64,000 nucleotides of DNA from Sphingomonas sp. M1-B02 (GCF_026167525.1 NZ_CP110679.1:186001-250000); one strand, 5' to 3'; counted from the stretch's first letter, positions 11,171 through 20,098 are shown. Notes: generated by a model not told the origin, from the sequence alone. Made by a program: numbers and translations.

Positions 11171-12345
11171 CGCGGATTCCCCGCGTCGATCCAGCCGCCG
11201 AGCTGCTGGCGTTCGGCCTCTGTCATCCCGGTAATGTTGCCGAGCGGCATGATCTCCGAATCGACCGCGACCGCCTTGATCCGCGCGGAGGCGGCGCTGA
11301 CCTGTTCGTAGGATTCGAGCACCACGCCGAGCGGGGGGGTGGGGAATTCGGGGTGGCTGGGGCTGGCGCTGTGGCAGTCCGCGCAATGCTTGGCGACGAT
11401 CGGCGCGATCTGGGCGTAGGTGGCGGCGTTCGCCGGTGCCAGCACTCGGCTCTTGTCGAGCGAGACATAGGTGACGCTGATAAGTGCGAGTGCGGCGGCG
11501 AGGACCATTGTGCGCCCGGCGGGCTGGCCGCGCCCGCGCAGGTTGAACACGTGCCGGATCGCGACGCCGGTAAGGCCGAGCAACGCTAGAACCAGCCAGG
11601 GCCGCTGGGCGCCATAGGTCATCGGGTAATGATGGCTGATCATGATGAACAGCACCGGCAGCGTCATATAATTATTGTGCAGGGAGCGCTGCTTGGCGGC
11701 CTTGCCGAGCGCCGGATCGGGGGTGCCGCCGGCGATCAGATCGGCAACGACCTTTTTCTGCTTCGGGATGATGACGAAGAAGACGTTGCCGACCATCACC
11801 GACCCGATAATCGCGCCGATATGGAGATAGGCGCCGCGCGCGGTGAAAACGCTGTTGAGGGCGTAGGCAGCAAGCACCAGACACAGGAACCAGCAGATGC
11901 CGAGAATCTGGTTGTTCGCGCCGAGCGACGAGCGGCAGAGCAGATCGTAGACCAGCCAGCCGACGCCGATCGAGGCCAGGCCGATCGCGATGCCCTCGGC
12001 GGGGCTGAGCGCTGCCTTTGCGGGATCGATCAGGAAGCTTTGCGCGCCGACATAATAAACCAGCACCAGCAGCGAGAAGCCGCTGATCCAGGTCCAATAG
12101 GCCTCCCATTTGAACCAGTGAAGGTCAGACGGCATCTGGCTGGGCGCGACCTGATATTTCTGATTATGGTAGAAGCCGCCGCCATGGACCGACCAGACTT
12201 CGCCCGAGGCATCGCCCTGGGCCGGCGGCTTCAAATGATTGTCGAGCCAGACGAAATAGAAAGAGGAACCGATCCAGGCGATGCCGGCGGTGAGATGCAG
12301 CCAGCGGATCGCGAGGTTGAGCCATTCATGCCAGTCCACCCCCAT
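11167..12345 (-). CDS. puuD: Urate hydroxylase PuuD (membrane-bound, cytochrome c fused)
   Basis: Inner-membrane enzyme of 392 aa that oxidises urate to 5-hydroxyisourate and replaces soluble uricase. The N-terminal DUF989 part has about eight membrane segments (WHEWLNLAIRWLHLTAGIAWIGSSF, given here from residue 5 onward, is split by polar residues). The C-terminal periplasmic cytochrome c domain has the heme motif CADCH in AKHCADCHSASP. Electrons therefore go to the respiratory chain and not to H2O2. I set the start at MGVDWHEW (12345), which overlaps the uraH stop by one nt; upstream frame residues are Arg/Pro rich and not PuuD-like. The c-type heme links it to the ccm genes elsewhere in the window. 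Confidence 0.93.
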   Translation of the reverse strand: MGVDWHEWLNLAIRWLHLTAGIAWIGSSFYFVWLDNHLKPPAQGDASGEVWSVHGGGFYHNQKYQVAPSQMPSDLHWFKWEAYWTWISGFSLLVLVYYVGAQSFLIDPAKAALSPAEGIAIGLASIGVGWLVYDLLCRSSLGANNQILGICWFLCLVLAAYALNSVFTARGAYLHIGAIIGSVMVGNVFFVIIPKQKKVVADLIAGGTPDPALGKAAKQRSLHNNYMTLPVLFIMISHHYPMTYGAQRPWLVLALLGLTGVAIRHVFNLRGRGQPAGRTMVLAAALALISVTYVSLDKSRVLAPANAATYAQIAPIVAKHCADCHSASPSHPEFPTPPLGVVLESYEQVSAASARIKAVAVDSEIMPLGNITGMTEAERQQLGGWIDAGNPR

Positions 12346-12680
12346 CAGCTGCCCCGGTACGTCGAATAAGCGAAGGGCGATACAAGCAGCGGCACATGAT
12401 AGTGGCCCCCGTCGGCGGCGATGCCGAAATCGACCGTGACTTCGTCGAGGAAGGGCGGGTCGGGAAGGGTGACGCCGCTGGCGCGAAAGTAAGCGGCGAC
12501 GGCGAAGCGGAGCGCGTAGCGTCCTGGGGCGAGTGGGCCAGGGGCAAGGTCCGGGCAGCGGCCATCGGCGTCGGTGATGCCACTGGCGATCTCGCCGTCC
12601 GGGCCGATCAGCACCACCGCCATGCCGGCGGCGGGACGGCCGTGCGCAGTGTCGAGGACGTGGGTGGAGAGGGTGCTCAC
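12345..12680 (-). CDS. uraH: 5-Hydroxyisourate hydrolase (transthyretin-like)
   Basis: Hydrolyses 5-hydroxyisourate to OHCU, the second step of urate breakdown. It has 111 aa and no signal peptide. The hallmark N-terminal STHVLDTAHGRPA and the C-terminal tetrapeptide YRGS, which separates HIU hydrolases from true transthyretins, are both present. The start codon is GTG at 12680, overlapping the uraD stop (GTGA). It is coupled to puuD by a TGATG overlap. Confidence 0.96.
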   Translation of the reverse strand: MSTLSTHVLDTAHGRPAAGMAVVLIGPDGEIASGITDADGRCPDLAPGPLAPGRYALRFAVAAYFRASGVTLPDPPFLDEVTVDFGIAADGGHYHVPLLVSPFAYSTYRGS

Positions 12681-13156
12681 AGGACATGCTCCAGCCGCAG
12701 CCGGACAATCTCGCCGATCTGCTCGATCGCGGTGGCGATCTCGGTATCGCGGTCGTTGCCCAGGCGGCTTTCCATCGCGGCGAGGATGCCCGCCTTGTTG
12801 GTCAGGCGCACGCAGAGGATGAAGGGGAAGCCGAATTTCTCGGCATAGGCATGATTGAGCGCGTGGAAGCGGTCGAACTCCTCTTGCGTCAGCTGGTCGA
12901 GGCCGGCGCTGGCCTGCTCGGCGGCGGACGCGTCGGTCAGCGTGCCGTCGACCGCGGCCTTGCCGGCCAGTTCGGGGTGGGCGCGGATCAGCGACAGCTG
13001 CTCTTCGGGCGTGGCGTCATGGACGACCTTCATCAGCCCGGCATGGAGGCTCGGCAGCGGCAGCATCGCCGAGGCGCGCTGGACGACCCAGGGGCTATGC
13101 TCGAACAAGGCGCCGTAGCTGGCGATGAAATTTTCGCGGTCGTTCAGGCTGGTCAT
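12677..13156 (-). CDS. uraD: 2-Oxo-4-hydroxy-4-carboxy-5-ureidoimidazoline (OHCU) decarboxylase
   Basis: Decarboxylates OHCU to give S-allantoin. It has 159 aa and is all-helical. The catalytic His60 lies in IRAHPELAGKA, and FHALNHAYAEKFGFPFILCVR is the conserved core (split here as two motifs, HALNHAYAEKFGFPFI and LCVR). I chose ATG 13156 (MTSLNDRENFI); the open frame continues upstream only into a palindromic repeat. The purine-rich GGGGTG that can serve as ribosome-binding site is itself part of the repeat arm at 13163. Confidence 0.95.
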   Translation of the reverse strand: MTSLNDRENFIASYGALFEHSPWVVQRASAMLPLPSLHAGLMKVVHDATPEEQLSLIRAHPELAGKAAVDGTLTDASAAEQASAGLDQLTQEEFDRFHALNHAYAEKFGFPFILCVRLTNKAGILAAMESRLGNDRDTEIATAIEQIGEIVRLRLEHVL

Positions 13157-13162
13157 GGATTG

Positions 13163-13265
13163 CACCCCGGCGCAGGCCGGGGCCCAGTTGCGACGTTTTT
13201 CGAGATTGCGGTGTGCACGCTGCAACGGACATGGCTGCAGCTGGGCCCCGGCCTACGCCGGGGTG
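13163..13265. repeat. Palindromic intergenic repeat, family B (CCCCGGC...GCCGGGG), between hpxZ and uraD
   Basis: Two near-complementary arms of about 29 nt, CACCCCGGCGCAGGCCGGGG... and ...CCCCGGCCTACGCCGGGGTG, flank about 45 nt. Each arm also forms its own small hairpin. This is the layout of REP/BIME-like elements and related copies occur at 41.68 kb and 53.2 kb. It fills most of the 124-nt gap and touches the uraD ribosome-binding region. Confidence 0.8.
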
Positions 13266-13280
13266 GGAGGCCCGGGAGCG

Positions 13281-13661
13281 TCATGACGTGCTGCCTTCGA
13301 GCGAGACATGCGCCGCGACGACCTTCCAGCCATCGGCGAAGCGCACCCAGCTCTGGCTCTGGCGACCGCGGCGGTCGCTGCCTTCGCGGAAGAACTCGGC
13401 GTTGGCTGTGGCGAAATCGGGGCCGTAGGTGGTGATCGCGACACGGCCGAGGGTGCGTTGGGGCGAGCCGCCGCGGCCTTTGCGGAATTCGCGGATCTCG
13501 TCGATGCCGTACAGGACTTCGCCGACGCCATAGCGCACGGTGGTGGGGGCTGCGTGGAACAGACGGTCCATCGCGGGGATGTCGTCGGCCATCAGCGCGC
13601 GCTCATAGTCGTGGAAGGCTGCGGTGACTTCGGCGAGCGCCTGGGGATCGTCGATCGTCAT
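13281..13661 (-). CDS. hpxZ: AtzH/HpxZ-like protein (DUF3225, SnoaL-like fold)
   Basis: Small soluble protein of 126 aa in the AtzH-like/HpxZ family with an NTF2/SnoaL-type fold. The conserved stretch includes DIPAMDRLFHAAPTTVRYG and RTLGRVAITTYG. In Klebsiella hpxZ belongs to the hpxWXYZ oxalurate cluster, and in the atrazine pathway AtzH acts together with AtzE/AtzG. Homologues of all four hpx genes lie in this operon, which supports a role in oxalurate amide hydrolysis. The start ATG overlaps the puuE stop by 4 nt. The exact biochemical role is not established from sequence. Confidence 0.85.
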   Translation of the reverse strand: MTIDDPQALAEVTAAFHDYERALMADDIPAMDRLFHAAPTTVRYGVGEVLYGIDEIREFRKGRGGSPQRTLGRVAITTYGPDFATANAEFFREGSDRRGRQSQSWVRFADGWKVVAAHVSLEGSTS

Positions 13662-14527
13662 GCCGGGTGGACCTGCAGCCAGTGGCGGGCGATGTCGATG
13701 CGGCGGGCGATCCAGGCGTCGCCGCTCGCCATGACATGCTCCAGAAATTGCGCGACCGCGATCGTGCGGCCCGGCCGGCCGGCGATGCGGCCGTGGAGGC
13801 CGACCGACATCATCCGCCCGCCTTCCTCGCGGAGCTGCTCGAACGTGTCGACGAGGTAGCGATAGAATTGGGTGCCTTCGGTGAAGCCGTTGAGTGCTGC
13901 GAACTTCATGTCGTTGGCGTCGAGGCTGTAGGGCACGATTAGCTGGCCGCCGGCATGATAAGGCAGGTCGTCGGCATAGCTGTCCGCGTCATAGACGAAG
14001 CCGCCTTCCTCGGCGATCAGCCGGGCGGTGTTGGGCGAGGTGCGGCCCTGATACCAGCCGAGCGGGCGGCTGCCGGTGAGGCGCGTGTGAATCTCGATCG
14101 CCTTGGCGATATGGGCGCGTTCGACGTCCTCGGGGACGCTCTGATAGTCGATCCAGCGATAGCCGTGGCTGGCCACTTCCCAATCGGCCGCAAGCATTGC
14201 CTCGACCGCGGCGGGGTTCATCTCCATCGCCGCGGCGACACCGAACACCGTGACGGGCACGCGCTGCGCAGTGAACATCCGGTGGAGCCGCCAGAAGCCG
14301 GCGCGACTGCCATATTCGTAGAGGCTCTCCATCGCCATCGCGCGCGCCGGGTGGGTGGCGGCGCCGACCATGTCGGACAGGAAGCCCTCGGAGCGTTCGT
14401 CGCCGTTGAGAACCGAGTTTTCGGCGCCTTCCTCGTAGTTGATGACGAAGTTGACGGCGATGCGAGCGTCGTTGGGCCAATTGGCGGAGGGAGGCGTGGC
14501 GCCGTAGCCAATCAGGTCGCGAGTCAA
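13658..14527 (-). CDS. puuE: Allantoinase PuuE (polysaccharide deacetylase-like, cofactor-independent type)
   Basis: Hydrolyses allantoin to allantoate using a NodB-like deacetylase fold, not an amidohydrolase barrel. Conserved stretches are TRDLIGYGATPP, FVINYEEGAENSVL, EVASHGYRWIDYQ and the C-terminal RIDIARHWLQVHP. The frame stays open upstream to 14728, but that part is a translated repeat. The family N-terminus begins at TTG 14527, preceded at proper distance by GGGAGAGGGAA, so I propose a TTG start and 289 aa. That purine-rich site belongs to the repeat 14529-14656. A few residues may be missing from the usual N-terminus. Confidence 0.9.
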   Translation of the reverse strand: MTRDLIGYGATPPSANWPNDARIAVNFVINYEEGAENSVLNGDERSEGFLSDMVGAATHPARAMAMESLYEYGSRAGFWRLHRMFTAQRVPVTVFGVAAAMEMNPAAVEAMLAADWEVASHGYRWIDYQSVPEDVERAHIAKAIEIHTRLTGSRPLGWYQGRTSPNTARLIAEEGGFVYDADSYADDLPYHAGGQLIVPYSLDANDMKFAALNGFTEGTQFYRYLVDTFEQLREEGGRMMSVGLHGRIAGRPGRTIAVAQFLEHVMASGDAWIARRIDIARHWLQVHPA

Positions 14528-14528
14528 A

Positions 14529-14656
14529 TTCCCTCTCCCATTGGGAGAGGGAGGGAGCAGCGAAGCTGCGGAAGGGTGAGGGTCGAAGGAGAAGCTGTCC
14601 TCACCCTTCCCACCGCTGCGCGGCGGGCCCCTTCCCTCTCCCAAGGGGAGAGGGAG
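14529..14656. repeat. Composite palindromic repeat, family A (CCCTCTCCC/GGGAGAGGG), between pucG and puuE
   Basis: Two outer hairpins, CCCTCTCCCATTGGGAGAGGG and CCCTCTCCCAAGGGGAGAGGG (each given without the flanks), bracket an inner part with AGCGAAGCTGCGGAAGGGTGAGGG and its approximate complement CCTCACCCTTCCC plus a small GC hairpin. A second copy with the same order of parts lies at 49728-49867. It occupies nearly the whole 145-nt gap. Confidence 0.8.
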
Positions 14657-14672
14657 ATACGTGCCGATCCGC

Positions 14673-15905
14673 TCACGCCTCGTAACTCCGCAGCGCCGCG
14701 TCCACACCCGCGCCCGCTTCGCAGGCAAACCCCTCGGCGCGCAGCACCGCCTCGAGCGCGCCCAGCGTGATCAGCACCTTATGCTTCATCGCATTGTAGC
14801 CCATCGCGCCGATCCGCCAGATCTTGCCGGTGAGCGGGCCGAAGGCGGTGCCGATCTCGATCTCGAAATCCTCGCGCATGCGGCGGCGGACGGCGTCGCC
14901 GTCCACCCCCTGCGGGATCAGGATGCCGGTGACGTTGGTCATCCGGAAACGATCGTCGCCATAGACGGTGAGCCCCAGTGCGCGGGCGCCCGCGACCACC
15001 GCGCGACCGGCTGCCGCGTGACGCGCGAAACGCGCCTCCAGACCCTCTCCCAAGGCGACCCGGGCGCATTCGCGTGCGCCGTAGAGCATCGTCGTCGCCT
15101 CGGTATGGTGATTAAGCCGCTTCTCGGACCAATAGTCCATCACCATTGCGAGATCGAAGTAATTGGAAGCGATACGTTTTCCGGTGCCGTTGGCGATATC
15201 GGCACGGGCGATGCCCTGCTCGACATGGCGGCGCGCGAAGATATGCTCGGCGGCGCGGTCCGAGATGGTGATGGGGGCGGAGCCTGAGGGGCCGCCGAGG
15301 CATTTCTGCAGACCGCCGGTGACGACGTCGACGCCCCAGATGTCGGCTTCGATCGGCATTCCGCCCAGCGTGGCGGTGGCGTCGACATAGGAAAAGGCGC
15401 CCGCGGCGCGGCAGAGCTCGCCCAGGCCTTCGAGCGGCTGCGCCATCGTCGTCGACGTGTCGCCATGGACGGTGGCGACGACGCGCGGGCCGCTACGCTC
15501 GATCGCGGCGGCGATCCGGTCCATCGGTACGGTTTCGCCCCAGGGAACCGAGAGCATTTCGACCTTCGCGCCGATCCGCTCGCCAATCTCGCGCAGGAGC
15601 AAGCCGAAGCGGCCGAAGTCGATCACCAGCAAAGTGTCGCCGGCGGTGAGCAGCGAGACGAGCGATGCCTCGATCGCGGCGCGGGCGGTGCCGTCGATCA
15701 GGAAGGTCCAGCGGTTTTGCGTGGCGAAGATCGGGCGATAGAGCGCCATGACCTGCTCCATATAGCCCGTCATCTCGGGATCGAACTGGCCGAGCAGGTC
15801 CGCCGACATGGCGCGCAGCACGCGGGGGTGGGCGTTGACCGGGCCGGGGCCCATCAGCAGGCGCTGGGGCGGATCGATCTCGCCGAACAAATCAGGCGTC
15901 AACAT
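14673..15905 (-). CDS. pucG: (S)-Ureidoglycine-glyoxylate aminotransferase
   Basis: PLP-dependent class V aminotransferase of 410 aa. It transfers the amino group of ureidoglycine to glyoxylate, giving oxalurate and glycine. MGPGPVNAHPRVLRAM is the typical start of the AGXT/PucG group. The PLP Lys201 is in TGGLQKCLGGPSG, with cofactor residues in VHGDTSTT and YVDATATLGG. It starts at ATG 15905 inside the end of allC (14-nt overlap), and allC supplies its substrate. PucG rather than alanine-glyoxylate aminotransferase is inferred from context together with sequence. Confidence 0.9.
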   Translation of the reverse strand: MLTPDLFGEIDPPQRLLMGPGPVNAHPRVLRAMSADLLGQFDPEMTGYMEQVMALYRPIFATQNRWTFLIDGTARAAIEASLVSLLTAGDTLLVIDFGRFGLLLREIGERIGAKVEMLSVPWGETVPMDRIAAAIERSGPRVVATVHGDTSTTMAQPLEGLGELCRAAGAFSYVDATATLGGMPIEADIWGVDVVTGGLQKCLGGPSGSAPITISDRAAEHIFARRHVEQGIARADIANGTGKRIASNYFDLAMVMDYWSEKRLNHHTEATTMLYGARECARVALGEGLEARFARHAAAGRAVVAGARALGLTVYGDDRFRMTNVTGILIPQGVDGDAVRRRMREDFEIEIGTAFGPLTGKIWRIGAMGYNAMKHKVLITLGALEAVLRAEGFACEAGAGVDAALRSYEA

Positions 15906-17124
15906 GGTCTCCCAGGCGCAGGATGAAGTCGATCATGACCTGTAGCGCGATTTCGGCATCGGCCCCATCGACATGTTCGGCGGGGTTGTGGCTGGTGCCG
16001 CCGCGGCAGCGGACGAACAGCATCGCGGTAGGGCAGAGCGCGGCCATGACCATCGCGTCATGCCCGGCGCCGCTGACGAGGCGGCGGGGTGGCTGGCCCT
16101 GCGCGGCGATGGCGGCATCGAGCAGGTCCATCAGCGCGGGATCGCAGGGGCTGGCAGGGAGATCGTGGATGCGACGGATATCGAAGTCCGTGCCGCGCCG
16201 TTCGGCAATGTCGGCGATCCGGTCGATGATTTGCTCTGCGGCACGGTCCCGGCGGATGGGATCGCCCGAGCGGATGTCGATCGTGAAGTCGACTCGACCG
16301 GGCACGACGTTCGGTGCGCCCGGATGGACGCTCAGGCAGCCGACGGTGGCGGCGAGGTCGGACAGGTCGTCGCGGGCGATGCGCTCGATCGCCAGGACCA
16401 TCTCGGCGGCGGCAGTCAGTGCGTCGCGGCGGAGGGGCATCGTCGTCGTGCCGGCATGTCCTGCAACGCCTGCGACCATGACGGCGTAGCGGAGCTGGGC
16501 GGCGATGCCGGTGACGGTGCCGACCGCGAGCCCTTCGGATTCGAGGACGGGGCCCTGCTCGATATGCGCCTCGAGATAAGCAAGCGCGGGGGCGTGGGCG
16601 GCCTGGGCGAAAGTGAGGGTGGAAAGTTCGAACGGCGCGAGCGCCTCGTCGAGCGACAACCCGCGGGCATCCTCCACTTCGAGCATGGCCGGATCGAGCG
16701 TTCCGGCCACGGCGCGGCTGGTCAGCATCGCGGCAGGGAAGCGCGAGCCTTCCTCGTCGCCGAACGCGATCACTTCGATGGGGAAGGGGAGGCGCCTGCC
16801 CGAAGCGTGGAGCGCGGCGACCGCCTCAATGCCGAGCATCACGCCGAGCGGGCCATCGTAGCGGCCGGCATCGCGGACGCTGTCGATATGGCTGCCGATG
16901 AGGAGCGCGGGGCCGTCCGCCGTGCCCTCGTAGCGGCCGATGAGGTTTGCGGCGGCGTCGATGCGGGTCTGCATGCCCGCTTCCTGCATCCAGCCGGCGA
17001 TCGCGCGCTGGGCGGCGGCGAAGGCGGGGGTCAGATAGGCGCGAAACAGCATGTCGGGCGCGTCGCTATAGGGCGCGACGCCGAGCTCGTCGCAGCGGGC
17101 GACCGCGCGGACGCCGCCTACCAC
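15892..17124 (-). CDS. allC: Allantoate amidohydrolase (M20/AllC-type)
   Basis: Binuclear metal hydrolase of 410 aa that releases CO2 and ammonia from allantoate to give ureidoglycine. Metal and catalytic motifs are LLIGSHIDSVRDAGRYDG, FGDEEGSRFP, AHIEQGPVLES, SGAGHDAM and TSHNPAEHV. The central dimerisation domain includes VAGHAGTTTMPLRRDAL. The frame is open far upstream, but those residues are shadow sequence over the neighbouring gene. The protein begins at GTG 17124 (VVGGVRAVARCDELG), overlapping the hpxW stop. N-carbamoyl amino acid amidases are close relatives; the context decides for allantoate. Confidence 0.92.
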   Translation of the reverse strand: MVGGVRAVARCDELGVAPYSDAPDMLFRAYLTPAFAAAQRAIAGWMQEAGMQTRIDAAANLIGRYEGTADGPALLIGSHIDSVRDAGRYDGPLGVMLGIEAVAALHASGRRLPFPIEVIAFGDEEGSRFPAAMLTSRAVAGTLDPAMLEVEDARGLSLDEALAPFELSTLTFAQAAHAPALAYLEAHIEQGPVLESEGLAVGTVTGIAAQLRYAVMVAGVAGHAGTTTMPLRRDALTAAAEMVLAIERIARDDLSDLAATVGCLSVHPGAPNVVPGRVDFTIDIRSGDPIRRDRAAEQIIDRIADIAERRGTDFDIRRIHDLPASPCDPALMDLLDAAIAAQGQPPRRLVSGAGHDAMVMAALCPTAMLFVRCRGGTSHNPAEHVDGADAEIALQVMIDFILRLGDHVDA

Positions 17125-18680
17125 GCCGCCACCTGGCCGTCGCTGCGCGGATCGGTCGCGCCTTCGAGGCTTCCGTCGGGGTGGCGGACGATCGCGCCGG
17201 CATGGCCCATCGTCGCGGTGAAGGGGGCGAGAATCTCGACGTCGTGGCCGGCGGCGCGAAGCTGGGCGACCAACGCGGGATCGAAGCGGTCCTCCAGTTT
17301 GAGCGTGACGCTCTGCTCGCCCCAGGTGCGGCCGAGCAGCCAGCGCGGGCGGCTGATCGCTTCCTGGAGGTTCACGCCATAGCGGGCATATCGCGTGAAG
17401 AGCGCCGCCTGGGTCTGCGGCTGGCCCTCGCCGCCCATCGTGCCATAGGCCAGGGTGCGGCCGTCCGCGAAGGCGGCGAGCGCGGGGTTGAGCGTGTGGA
17501 ACGGCTCGCGGCCGGGCTTGAGCGCGTTCCATCCGTCGAGCGCGAGGCGAAAGCTCGATCCGCGATTTTGCCAGGTGATGCCGGTGCGGGGAAGGACGAG
17601 CCCCGAGCCGAACTCGAAATAGGTCGACTGGATCGCGCTGACCACGCGGCCTTCCGCATCGGCGGTGGCGAACCAACAAGTGTCGCCGGCCGAGGCGGGC
17701 TGGGGCCAGGGGAGCGCGCGGGCGGGATCGATGCGGGCGGCTAGTTCGTCGAGCAAGACGGGGTCGTCGAGCAGCGCCTGGCAATCGAACTGCATATAGG
17801 CCGGATCGCCGACAAACGCGTCGCGGAGCAGGAAGGCCTGTTTGGTCGCCTCGACGAGGCCGTGGACATGGTCGAAGCTTTCCGCAGCTGGGGCGGCGAG
17901 GCGATCGAACAGCGCAAGGATCAGCAGCGACGCGAAGCCCTGGGTGGGCGGGGCGCTGTTGTAGAGACGAGCGCCGTCGATCTCGACTTGGAGCGGCGCG
18001 CGGCGCTCGGCGCGGTGCGCGGCGAGATCATTGGCGGAGACGGGGCTGCCCAGACCGGCGAGGTCGGCGGCGATATCGGCAGCGAGGGCGCCGGTGTAGA
18101 AGCTGGCGGGCCCCTCTTCGGCGATGCGGCGGAGCGTTTCGGCAAGCGCGGGCTGGCGCAGGAGGTCACCCTCGGCAAGTCGGTCATAGGTCGTCGCCCA
18201 TGCGCCGGGTTGCGCGCGGAGTTCCGAGCCCTTGGCGGCGACGATCCCGGCCCCGCTTCGGGTGATCGCAACGCCTTCCTCGGCAAAATGGATCGCGTCG
18301 CGGAGGATGCGGGACAGCGGCAAGGCGCTTCCCTCGAGCGCAGCCTGCCAGGCGGAGACCGTGCCGGCCACGGTATTTGCCGCAAGCGGACCGCGCGTCG
18401 GGATCGCCTCCATGCCGGCGTAGAGCGATAGCTTCGCCTTTGCCGCCGCACCGCCGCAGCCGTGGATGGCGTGAACCCGGCCATCGGACTCGCGGATCAG
18501 CCAGAAGCCGTCGCCGCCGATCCCGGTCATGTGCGGATAGACCACCGCCAGCGCGGCTGCGACCGCCACGCTGGCCTCCAGCGCGGTGCCGCCGTCCTTG
18601 AGGATATCGAGCCCCGCTTGCGCCGCCAGATGGTGCGGGGCAGTGACCATGCCGCGCGATGATCGGACGCTGTGGAGCAT
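17118..18680 (-). CDS. hpxW: HpxW-like oxamate amidohydrolase (gamma-glutamyltransferase family, Ntn hydrolase)
   Basis: Self-cleaving Ntn hydrolase of 520 aa in the gamma-glutamyltransferase family, with no signal peptide. The precursor would be cut before Thr334 in AGDTCWFATAD, giving a large and a small subunit. GGEGQPQTQAALF is the conserved glycine-rich oxyanion region. In Klebsiella, HpxW of this family hydrolyses oxamate to oxalate and ammonia. Here it is embedded with HpxX, HpxY and HpxZ homologues and purine genes, so oxamate amidohydrolase is more likely than glutathione hydrolysis. It overlaps the permease stop by one nt (TGATG) and allC by 7 nt. Confidence 0.82.
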   Translation of the reverse strand: MLHSVRSSRGMVTAPHHLAAQAGLDILKDGGTALEASVAVAAALAVVYPHMTGIGGDGFWLIRESDGRVHAIHGCGGAAAKAKLSLYAGMEAIPTRGPLAANTVAGTVSAWQAALEGSALPLSRILRDAIHFAEEGVAITRSGAGIVAAKGSELRAQPGAWATTYDRLAEGDLLRQPALAETLRRIAEEGPASFYTGALAADIAADLAGLGSPVSANDLAAHRAERRAPLQVEIDGARLYNSAPPTQGFASLLILALFDRLAAPAAESFDHVHGLVEATKQAFLLRDAFVGDPAYMQFDCQALLDDPVLLDELAARIDPARALPWPQPASAGDTCWFATADAEGRVVSAIQSTYFEFGSGLVLPRTGITWQNRGSSFRLALDGWNALKPGREPFHTLNPALAAFADGRTLAYGTMGGEGQPQTQAALFTRYARYGVNLQEAISRPRWLLGRTWGEQSVTLKLEDRFDPALVAQLRAAGHDVEILAPFTATMGHAGAIVRHPDGSLEGATDPRSDGQVAAW

Positions 18681-20041
18681 CAGCCCCCCGAGAGCCAGAT
18701 GAAGCGGGCGACGAAGAGCAGCGCCAGGAGGAGCAGCAGCCAATCGGTCTTCGTGATCTTCCCGCGCAGCAGCTTGAGCAGCGCATAGGCCGTGATGCCG
18801 AAGGCGAGGCCGTTGGCGATCGAAAAGGTCAGCGGGATCATGACGACGGTGAGGAACGCCGGCAGCGCAGCTTCGGGATCGTCCCAGGGCACGTCGACCA
18901 GCGGCGCCATCATCAGCGCGCCGACGATGATCAGCGCCGGCGCGGTGGCGGCGAGCGGCACGAGCTGGGCGTAAGGCGCGACGAACATCGCGAGCAGGAA
19001 CAAGATGCCGGTGACCACCGCGGTCAGCCCGGTGCGCCCGCCCGCCTGCACGCCGGCAGCGCTTTCGACATAAGAGGTGACGGTGCTGGTGCCTGCGAGC
19101 GCGCCGAGCATCGTCGCGATCGAATCGGTGAAGAGGATGCGGTTGAGCTTGGGGATGCGGCCGTCGGGCCCGATCAGCCCCGCGCGCTTGGCGACGCCAA
19201 CCAGCGTGCCGATATTGTCGAACAGATCGACGAAGAGGAAGACGAACAGGATCTCGAACAGGCCGAGGCCATGGCTTCCGGAAAGCCCGAAGACGCCGGC
19301 GAAATCCAGCTGGAAGGCGGTCTGCGAGATCGCGGTGAGATCATAGGGCTCGGGCGTGAAGGTGACGAGGCCGAGCCCCCAGCCGACAAGCGTGGTCGCG
19401 AGGATGCCGATCAGGATAGCACCGCGCACCTTCCAGACCGAAAGCGCGCCGACCAAAGCGAGGCCGAACAGCGCCAGCGCCGCCGCGGGCTCGCGCAGAT
19501 TGCCCAAGCCGACCGAGGTGGCCGGATCGGAGACGACGATGCCGGCATTCTTCAACCCGATGAAGCCGATGAACAGGCCGATCCCACCGGCGACCGCGGC
19601 GAACAAATGCTGCGGAATTGCCGCAATGATCATCTGGCGGATGCCCGCGAAGGTCAGCAGCAAAAAGGCGATGCCGGAGATGAAGACGCAGGCGAGCGCA
19701 ATCTGCCACGGAATGCCCATCGCCTGGACGACGCTGAAGCTGAAATAGGCATTGAGGCCCATGCCCGGCGCAAGCGCGAGCGGCATGTTGGCGGCGAATC
19801 CCATCATGATGCTGGCGAGGCCGGCGGCGAGGCAGGTGGCAGCGGCGACGGCGGCGACGGGCATGCCGGCCTGGCCGAGAATCGCCGGGTTTACCAGGAT
19901 GATATAGGCCATCGTCAGGAACGTGGTGGCGCCGGCGAGGATTTCGGTGCGGCTATCGGTGCCGCGCGCGGTCAGCTCGAAGCGGCGTTCGAGAAAGCCT
20001 GAAGGTGCCGTGTCGGTCGCGCGCACCCCATCATCCGCCAT
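18680..20041 (-). CDS. NCS2 family purine permease (AzgA/GhxP-like)
   Basis: Inner-membrane proton symporter of 453 aa with about 13-14 hydrophobic segments. The sequence near the N-terminus (RGTDSRTEILAGATTFLTMAY) and the motif AGMPVAAVAAATCLAAG are typical of the AzgA branch (adenine, guanine, hypoxanthine) rather than the xanthine/uracil branch. FVFLFVDLFDNIGTLVG contains the conserved substrate-site acidic residues. Uptake of guanine or hypoxanthine fits guaD and xdhABC in the same operon. There is a 57-nt gap to the upstream amidase gene and a 1-nt overlap with hpxW. Confidence 0.93.
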   Translation of the reverse strand: MADDGVRATDTAPSGFLERRFELTARGTDSRTEILAGATTFLTMAYIILVNPAILGQAGMPVAAVAAATCLAAGLASIMMGFAANMPLALAPGMGLNAYFSFSVVQAMGIPWQIALACVFISGIAFLLLTFAGIRQMIIAAIPQHLFAAVAGGIGLFIGFIGLKNAGIVVSDPATSVGLGNLREPAAALALFGLALVGALSVWKVRGAILIGILATTLVGWGLGLVTFTPEPYDLTAISQTAFQLDFAGVFGLSGSHGLGLFEILFVFLFVDLFDNIGTLVGVAKRAGLIGPDGRIPKLNRILFTDSIATMLGALAGTSTVTSYVESAAGVQAGGRTGLTAVVTGILFLLAMFVAPYAQLVPLAATAPALIIVGALMMAPLVDVPWDDPEAALPAFLTVVMIPLTFSIANGLAFGITAYALLKLLRGKITKTDWLLLLLALLFVARFIWLSGG

Positions 20042-20098
20042 GCCCGACTCCCCCTATCTTGCACTGCACCATAGCGCGCCTTTGCCCGAGGGGAAGCG

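Noticed and set aside
14528..14728. N-terminal extension of PuuE through the family A repeat
   Set aside because: The extension reads as Arg/Pro/Gly-rich repeat translation and lies partly over the end of pucG; allantoinase homology begins only at the TTG start.
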